Below, piece by piece: positions 59,857 through 64,000 of a DNA stretch of 64,000 nucleotides. The position numbers were made by a program, and so were the translations under genes. Origin of the DNA: Aquirhabdus sp. (GTDB lineage Bacteria > Pseudomonadota > Gammaproteobacteria > Pseudomonadales > Moraxellaceae); contig JASLHI010000018.1 in assembly GCA_030149815.1 (NCBI GenBank), positions 24,843 to 88,842 on the forward strand. Direction: 5' to 3'. The notes under the pieces are model-generated. The model saw nothing but the letters and a program-made list of their open reading frames with translations, was not told the origin of the DNA and did not search any database. How positions within the stretch are numbered: the stretch's first letter is position 1; each line of letters starts with the position of its first letter.

Positions 59857-60732
59857 ATGGCTGAACAGCAGACACTCACCTCCTCCGAGTATATTTCCCA
59901 CCATTTGACTCATTTGACTTATGGTAAAAATCCAGTCACTGGCGAATGGTCACTTGCACATGATGCTGCTGAAGCACATGCGATGGGATTTAATGCCATT
60001 AATCTGGATTCAATGGGCTGGGCAATCGGTCTAGGAATTATTTTCTGTGCATTATTCTGGTTAGTTGCACGTCGTGCAACTGCAGGCGTGCCAGGCGGAT
60101 TGCAAGCAACGATTGAAATGGTCGTTGAATTCGTTGATACCAGCGTACGTGATACATATCATGGAACATCAAAACTCATTGCACCATTAGCCCTGACGAT
60201 ATTTGTGTGGATTTTCCTCATGAATTTCATGGACTTAATCCCTGTTGATTTTATTCCAAAAGCGGTGCAATGGGCTGCAGCAACCTTCTTCGGTGCTGAA
60301 GAACATCATGTATTCATGAAAGTTGTCCCAACAACAGATCCGAACGTCACGATGGGCATGTCTTTGTCTGTTTTTGTACTGATTATTTTCTTCAGTATTA
60401 AAGAAAAAGGTCTGGGTGGATTTGTTGGTGAACTGACGTTGCATCCATTTTCTGCTAAGAACAAGGCGGTTCAATTGATTTTGATCCCAATCAACTTTTT
60501 CTTAGAGATTGTGGTGTTTGTTGCTCGTCCAGTGTCATTAGCTTTGCGACTGTTCGGTAATATGTATGCAGGTGAGTTGATCTTTATTTTGATTTGCTTG
60601 TTGCCGTGGTGGTTACAGTGGACATTGTCTGTGCCTTGGGCGATCTTCCATATTCTGATCATCAGCTTGCAAGCATTTATTTTTATGATGTTGACGATTG
60701 TCTACTTGTCGATGGCGAGCGAGAAACACTAA
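59857..60732 (+). CDS. atpB: ATP synthase F0 subunit a
   Basis: Subunit a forms the proton half-channels beside the c-ring. It has 291 residues, with a long hydrophilic N-terminus (YISHHLTHLTYG). FLMNFMDLIPVDFIP is a family block. The conserved helix ARPVSLALRLFGNMYAGELIF (near 222-242) contains the essential Arg of the proton path. ATG 59857 (MAEQQTLTS) follows AGG at a proper distance, and the GTG at 59848 overlaps that site. Confidence 0.96.
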   Translation: MAEQQTLTSSEYISHHLTHLTYGKNPVTGEWSLAHDAAEAHAMGFNAINLDSMGWAIGLGIIFCALFWLVARRATAGVPGGLQATIEMVVEFVDTSVRDTYHGTSKLIAPLALTIFVWIFLMNFMDLIPVDFIPKAVQWAAATFFGAEEHHVFMKVVPTTDPNVTMGMSLSVFVLIIFFSIKEKGLGGFVGELTLHPFSAKNKAVQLILIPINFFLEIVVFVARPVSLALRLFGNMYAGELIFILICLLPWWLQWTLSVPWAIFHILIISLQAFIFMMLTIVYLSMASEKH

Positions 60733-60826
60733 GCGCTGTAGGCATTCGTAGCGACGTTTAAATTGTTTTTTTGATTTTTGTTTTCTAACTTGTTTTTTGT
60801 TTTAACCAACCTTGAGGTCACTCTAA

Positions 60827-61132
60827 ATGGAAAGTTTAATCGGTTTATCAGCTATTGCTGGCGCACTTCTTCTAGCTTTTGGCGCATTGGGCGCGGCGAT
60901 TGGTATTGGTATCCTCGGTGGTCGTTTCATCGAAGCGATTGCTCGCCAACCAGAACTCGGTCCACAATTGCAAACTAAATTCTTCGTTGTTATGGGTCTT
61001 GTTGACGCTGTACCAATGATCGCTGTTGGTTTGGGTCTGTTCATCATTTTCAGTAACCCGTTTGTTGCGCAAGCTAAACAAGCTGCTGCGACTGCACCTG
61101 TTGCTGCTGTTGCACCTGCTGTAGCGCCTTAA
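60827..61132 (+). CDS. atpE: ATP synthase F0 subunit c, with Ala/Pro-rich C-terminal extension
   Basis: The proteolipid of the rotating c-ring. Helix 1 is ALLLAFGALGAAIGIGILGG. The polar loop is ARQPEL, and helix 2 contains the proton-carrying Asp in MGLVDAVPMIAVGLGLFIIF (Asp about residue 60). The usual protein ends near residue 80. Here some 20 residues follow (NPFVAQAKQAAATAPVAAVA, then PAVAP), giving 101 aa. GAGG lies upstream of the ATG at nine bases. Confidence 0.96.
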   Translation: MESLIGLSAIAGALLLAFGALGAAIGIGILGGRFIEAIARQPELGPQLQTKFFVVMGLVDAVPMIAVGLGLFIIFSNPFVAQAKQAAATAPVAAVAPAVAP

Positions 61133-61164
61133 TCCTTTCCCCTTAACATACTAGAGGGAATATC

Positions 61165-61635
61165 ATGGATATTAATTTAACCCTGCTAGGTGAAATTATT
61201 GCATTTGTGCTTTTTGTCGCATTTTGCATGAAATTCATTTGGCCGCTACTGATTGGCGCAATCGAAGAACGTCAGGCGAAAATTGCTGATGGACTCAATG
61301 CTGCTGAAATGGCGAAAGCTGAATTGGCTACTGCTCATACTCAGGTTCAAGATGAACTGAATGCGTCTAAAGCGCAAACGGCTCAATTGATCGAACAAGC
61401 AAATCGTCGTGCTGCGCAAATGATTGAAGATGCGCGTACACAAGCGACTGCTGAAGGTGAGCGTATTCGTCAACAAGCACGTGAAGCAATTGATCAAGAA
61501 ATTAATCAAGCACGTGAAGCGTTGCGTAGCCAAGTTGCGGCTTTGGCGGTTTCAGGTGCTGAGAAAATCCTGAAAGCTCAAGTCGATCAAAATGCCCATG
61601 CTGCTATGCTCACCCAGCTAGCTGCTGAACTGTAA
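61165..61635 (+). CDS. atpF: ATP synthase F0 subunit b
   Basis: Subunit b forms the peripheral stalk joining F0 to F1. It is 156 residues, with an N-terminal membrane helix (about 5-26, LTLLGEIIAFVLFVAFCMKF) followed by WPLLIGAIEERQAKIADGL and a long Ala/Gln/Arg-rich helix (about 35-150) for the dimeric coiled coil. AGAGGGA precedes the ATG. It lies 32 bases after atpE and 12 bases before atpH. Confidence 0.96.
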   Translation: MDINLTLLGEIIAFVLFVAFCMKFIWPLLIGAIEERQAKIADGLNAAEMAKAELATAHTQVQDELNASKAQTAQLIEQANRRAAQMIEDARTQATAEGERIRQQAREAIDQEINQAREALRSQVAALAVSGAEKILKAQVDQNAHAAMLTQLAAEL

Positions 61636-61647
61636 TCGAGACAAATC

Positions 61648-62208
61648 ATGGCTGAACTTTCAACGCTAGCGCGACCTTATGCCAAAGCGGCATTTGCGTA
61701 TGCGACAGAACAGCAAGAAACAGCGAGCGGTGTCGAAGCGTGGTCAACTGCGCTCGCTAATGCGAGTGCAGTTGTGCAGGATCCGACCTTTGCTGCGTAT
61801 TTGGCACGTCCAACTCTGTCTTATCAGCAACAAGTTCAAGCTGTTGTTGTGGTGTTAGCAGAGCAGCTCGGTAAAGTGGGTGCTGGTTTTCGTAACTTCT
61901 TGACGCAGCTTGCTGAACATGATCGTTTGTCATTGTTGCCACAAGTAAGTGCAGAGTTTGAGCTGCAAAAAGCCAAAGGCCTGCATGAAACTGATGTCGT
62001 CATTGAAACAGCTTTTGCACTGTCCGCTGAACAACAGCAAGCCTTGACTGATCGCTTGGCGGTTCGTTTTGGTACTAAGATTAATTCTCAGGTCGAAGTT
62101 AAGCCTGAGTTAATTGCAGGTGTTGTGATTCGCGCAGGCGATCAAGTCATCGACGATTCAGTCCTTGGCAAATTGGAAAAATTACGCACTAGCTTGCTGA
62201 CAGGTTGA
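61648..62208 (+). CDS. atpH: ATP synthase F1 subunit delta
   Basis: Subunit delta caps the F1 head and binds subunit b. It is 186 residues long. The N-terminal helical domain begins MAELSTLARPYAKAAFAYAT, a strong family signature. The C-terminal block has PELIAGVVIRAGDQVIDDSV followed by LGKLEKLRTSLL. It sits in the canonical operon position between atpF and atpA. Confidence 0.96.
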   Translation: MAELSTLARPYAKAAFAYATEQQETASGVEAWSTALANASAVVQDPTFAAYLARPTLSYQQQVQAVVVVLAEQLGKVGAGFRNFLTQLAEHDRLSLLPQVSAEFELQKAKGLHETDVVIETAFALSAEQQQALTDRLAVRFGTKINSQVEVKPELIAGVVIRAGDQVIDDSVLGKLEKLRTSLLTG

Positions 62209-62269
62209 TTCTTTTTTGAGTCCATCAACAGCAATATTAAAGAATATTTAAATCATTGAGGAAAGCGCA

Positions 62270-63814
62270 ATGCAACAACTGAATCCTTCTGAGATCAGTG
62301 CGCTCATTAAACAGCGTATCAGCGATCTGGACACCAGCGCCGAAGCCCGCAACGAAGGTACCATTGTTATGGTATCTGACGGTATCGTGCGGATTCATGG
62401 TCTGGCTGATGTAATGTATGGTGAGATGATCGAATTTGACGGCGGCTTATATGGCATGGCACTGAATCTGGAACAGGATTCAGTCGGTGCAATCGTACTT
62501 GGTGACTTTTTGAACTTACAAGAAGGTCAAAAAGCACGTTGTACAGGTCGTATTCTTGAAGTGCCAGTCGGCCCTGAGCTACTTGGTCGCGTTGTTGACG
62601 CGCTGGGTAACCCAATCGATGGCAAAGGCCCAATTAACGCAAAATTGACTGATAAAGTCGAAAAGGTTGCTCCAGGCGTAATCTGGCGTCAATCAGTTGA
62701 TGAGCCAGTTCAAACTGGTTATAAAGCTGTTGATACCATGATTCCAGTGGGTCGCGGTCAACGTGAATTGATCATTGGTGATCGTCAAACAGGTAAAACT
62801 GCATTGGCAATCGACGCGATCATTGCACAAAAATCTTCAGGTATTAAATGTATCTATGTTGCGATCGGTCAGAAACAATCGACCATTGCAAACGTAGTGC
62901 GTAAACTCGAAGAATCAGGCGCATTGGAATACACTACTGTTGTTGCAGCAAGTGCTTCTGATCCAGCATCACTCTTGTTCCTTGCACCATATTCAGGTTG
63001 TACGATGGGCGAATACTTCCGCGATCGCGGTGAAGACGCTCTGATCGTATACGATGACTTGTCTAAGCAAGCTGTTGCATATCGTCAAATTTCTTTGCTT
63101 CTCCGTCGTCCACCAGGTCGCGAAGCGTACCCAGGTGACGTGTTCTATCTCCATTCACGTTTGCTTGAGCGTGCTGCACGTGTATCTGCTGACTATGTTG
63201 AACAATTTACCAACGGTGAAGTCAAAGGTCAAACAGGTTCATTGACTGCATTGCCAATCATCGAAACCCAAGCGGGTGACGTGTCTGCATTCGTTCCAAC
63301 CAACGTAATTTCGATTACTGATGGTCAGATCTTCTTGGAATCATCACTGTTTAACTCAGGCATCCGTCCTGCGGTTAACGCGGGTATTTCGGTATCGCGT
63401 GTAGGTGGTGCTGCTCAAACTAAGATCATCAAGAAACTGTCTGGTGGTATCCGTACCGCGTTGGCACAGTATCGTGAATTAGCTGCGTTTGCTCAGTTTG
63501 CGTCAGATCTTGACGAAACGACACGTAAACAACTTGAACACGGTCAACGTGTGACTGAGTTGATGAAGCAAAAACAATACGCACCATTCTCATTGGCAGA
63601 TCAAGCTGTGGCGATCTTCGCGTCAAACGAAGATTATCTGACTGATGTACCAGTAAATAAAATTGGTGACTTTGAAACTGCGTTGCTTGCATTCATGCGT
63701 TCACAACATGGTCAGTTGATGACCACGATTGATACCACTGCAAACTACGACAAAGACATCGAAGCTGAATTGCATAAAGGGATTCAAGCCTTTAAAGCGA
63801 CTCAAGCCTATTAA
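62270..63814 (+). CDS. atpA: ATP synthase F1 subunit alpha
   Basis: The non-catalytic nucleotide-binding subunit of the F1 hexamer. It has 514 aa, beginning MQQLNPSEISALIKQRISDL. The beta-barrel domain has GTIVMVSDGIVRIHGL. Walker A is GDRQTGKTA (about 170-178). DDLSKQAVAYRQISLLLRRP and the family signature PAVNAGISVSRVGG (with the arginine finger, near 364-377) follow. AGGA lies seven bases upstream of the ATG. atpG begins 92 bases downstream. Confidence 0.98.
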   Translation: MQQLNPSEISALIKQRISDLDTSAEARNEGTIVMVSDGIVRIHGLADVMYGEMIEFDGGLYGMALNLEQDSVGAIVLGDFLNLQEGQKARCTGRILEVPVGPELLGRVVDALGNPIDGKGPINAKLTDKVEKVAPGVIWRQSVDEPVQTGYKAVDTMIPVGRGQRELIIGDRQTGKTALAIDAIIAQKSSGIKCIYVAIGQKQSTIANVVRKLEESGALEYTTVVAASASDPASLLFLAPYSGCTMGEYFRDRGEDALIVYDDLSKQAVAYRQISLLLRRPPGREAYPGDVFYLHSRLLERAARVSADYVEQFTNGEVKGQTGSLTALPIIETQAGDVSAFVPTNVISITDGQIFLESSLFNSGIRPAVNAGISVSRVGGAAQTKIIKKLSGGIRTALAQYRELAAFAQFASDLDETTRKQLEHGQRVTELMKQKQYAPFSLADQAVAIFASNEDYLTDVPVNKIGDFETALLAFMRSQHGQLMTTIDTTANYDKDIEAELHKGIQAFKATQAY

Positions 63815-63906
63815 TCAGTCGGGTTTTAGCATTTGAAACTTTGTAAAAAGAGAGTTCGAATGTTAAAACCCTTCTGGCTTTCATATTTGCAGGGCATGGT
63901 AAGCGT

Positions 63907-64000
63907 ATGGCAAGTCTAAAAGAAATTCGCGCCAAAGTGGTCAGCATCAAGAGCACGCAGAAAATTACGCGTGCGATGCAGTTGGTTGCTGCCAGTAAGA
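63907..64000 (+). CDS. atpG: ATP synthase F1 subunit gamma, 5' end only
   Basis: The last 94 bases encode MASLKEIRAKVVSIKSTQKI followed by TRAMQLVAASK. This is the N-terminal helix of the gamma subunit that forms the rotating central shaft. The gene runs off the window. Its position after atpA is canonical. Confidence 0.95.
   Translation, partial: MASLKEIRAKVVSIKSTQKITRAMQLVAASK

Noticed and set aside
59647..59913. 88-residue leftward frame across the atpI-atpB spacer
   Set aside because: It runs antisense into atpB, lacks family features and would be the only leftward gene in the operon.

Overview
The window comes from a gammaproteobacterium of the family Moraxellaceae, close to Acinetobacter. 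Three things support this: moderate-to-low GC, the gene order mnmE-yidC-yidD-rnpA-rpmH // dnaA-dnaN-recF-gyrB, and a block gyrB / ABC-F ATPase / AdeT-like genes / erpA / anmK / tyrS that I recognise from Acinetobacter chromosomes. It spans the replication origin. No transposase, integrase, CRISPR array, tRNA or rRNA was seen.

Region 1 (1-11.6 kb) is the origin region. mnmE (5' end only), yidC, yidD, rnpA and rpmH run leftward. dnaA, dnaN, recF and gyrB run rightward. The rpmH-dnaA spacer carries a cluster of DnaA boxes and AT-rich DNA and is the probable oriC. Three parS-like ParB sites lie within 8 kb of it: one in recF, one in gyrB, and one between the convergent metallo-hydrolase and ABC-F genes.

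Region 2 (13.8-22.3 kb) is a tandem array of seven paralogous secreted proteins of the AdeT1/AdeT2-like putative solute-binding family. Most have their own terminator hairpin, and none has an adjacent transporter. It is followed by the housekeeping genes erpA, anmK, tyrS, a SAM-dependent methyltransferase gene and uvrC.

Region 3 (28.7-45.9 kb) is a leftward Wzx/Wzy-type surface polysaccharide cluster lying between uvrC and mutY. It encodes a phosphomanno/phosphoglucomutase, RmlBDAC for dTDP-L-rhamnose, Pgi, and a 3,4-ketoisomerase, aminotransferase and acyltransferase set for a dTDP-3-acetamido-3,6-dideoxyhexose. It also encodes the Wzx flippase, two glycosyltransferases, a Wzy-like polymerase, a sugar epimerase, a CysE-like O-acetyltransferase, the initiating sugar transferase and Wzz. 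Together these would make activated sugars, assemble a repeat unit on undecaprenyl phosphate, flip it, polymerise it and set its chain length. No wza/wzb/wzc export genes are present here.

Region 4 (46-64 kb) holds mutY with a small membrane-protein ORF upstream, thiC, a lipoprotein, and a two-gene oxidoreductase unit behind a 20-bp palindrome. It continues with argS and a SPOR protein, an unrecognised AT-rich gene, a divergent zinc-uptake locus (zur-znuC-znuB against znuA, with a probable Zur box between them) and the ATP synthase operon atpI-B-E-F-H-A-G, cut off by the window end in atpG.
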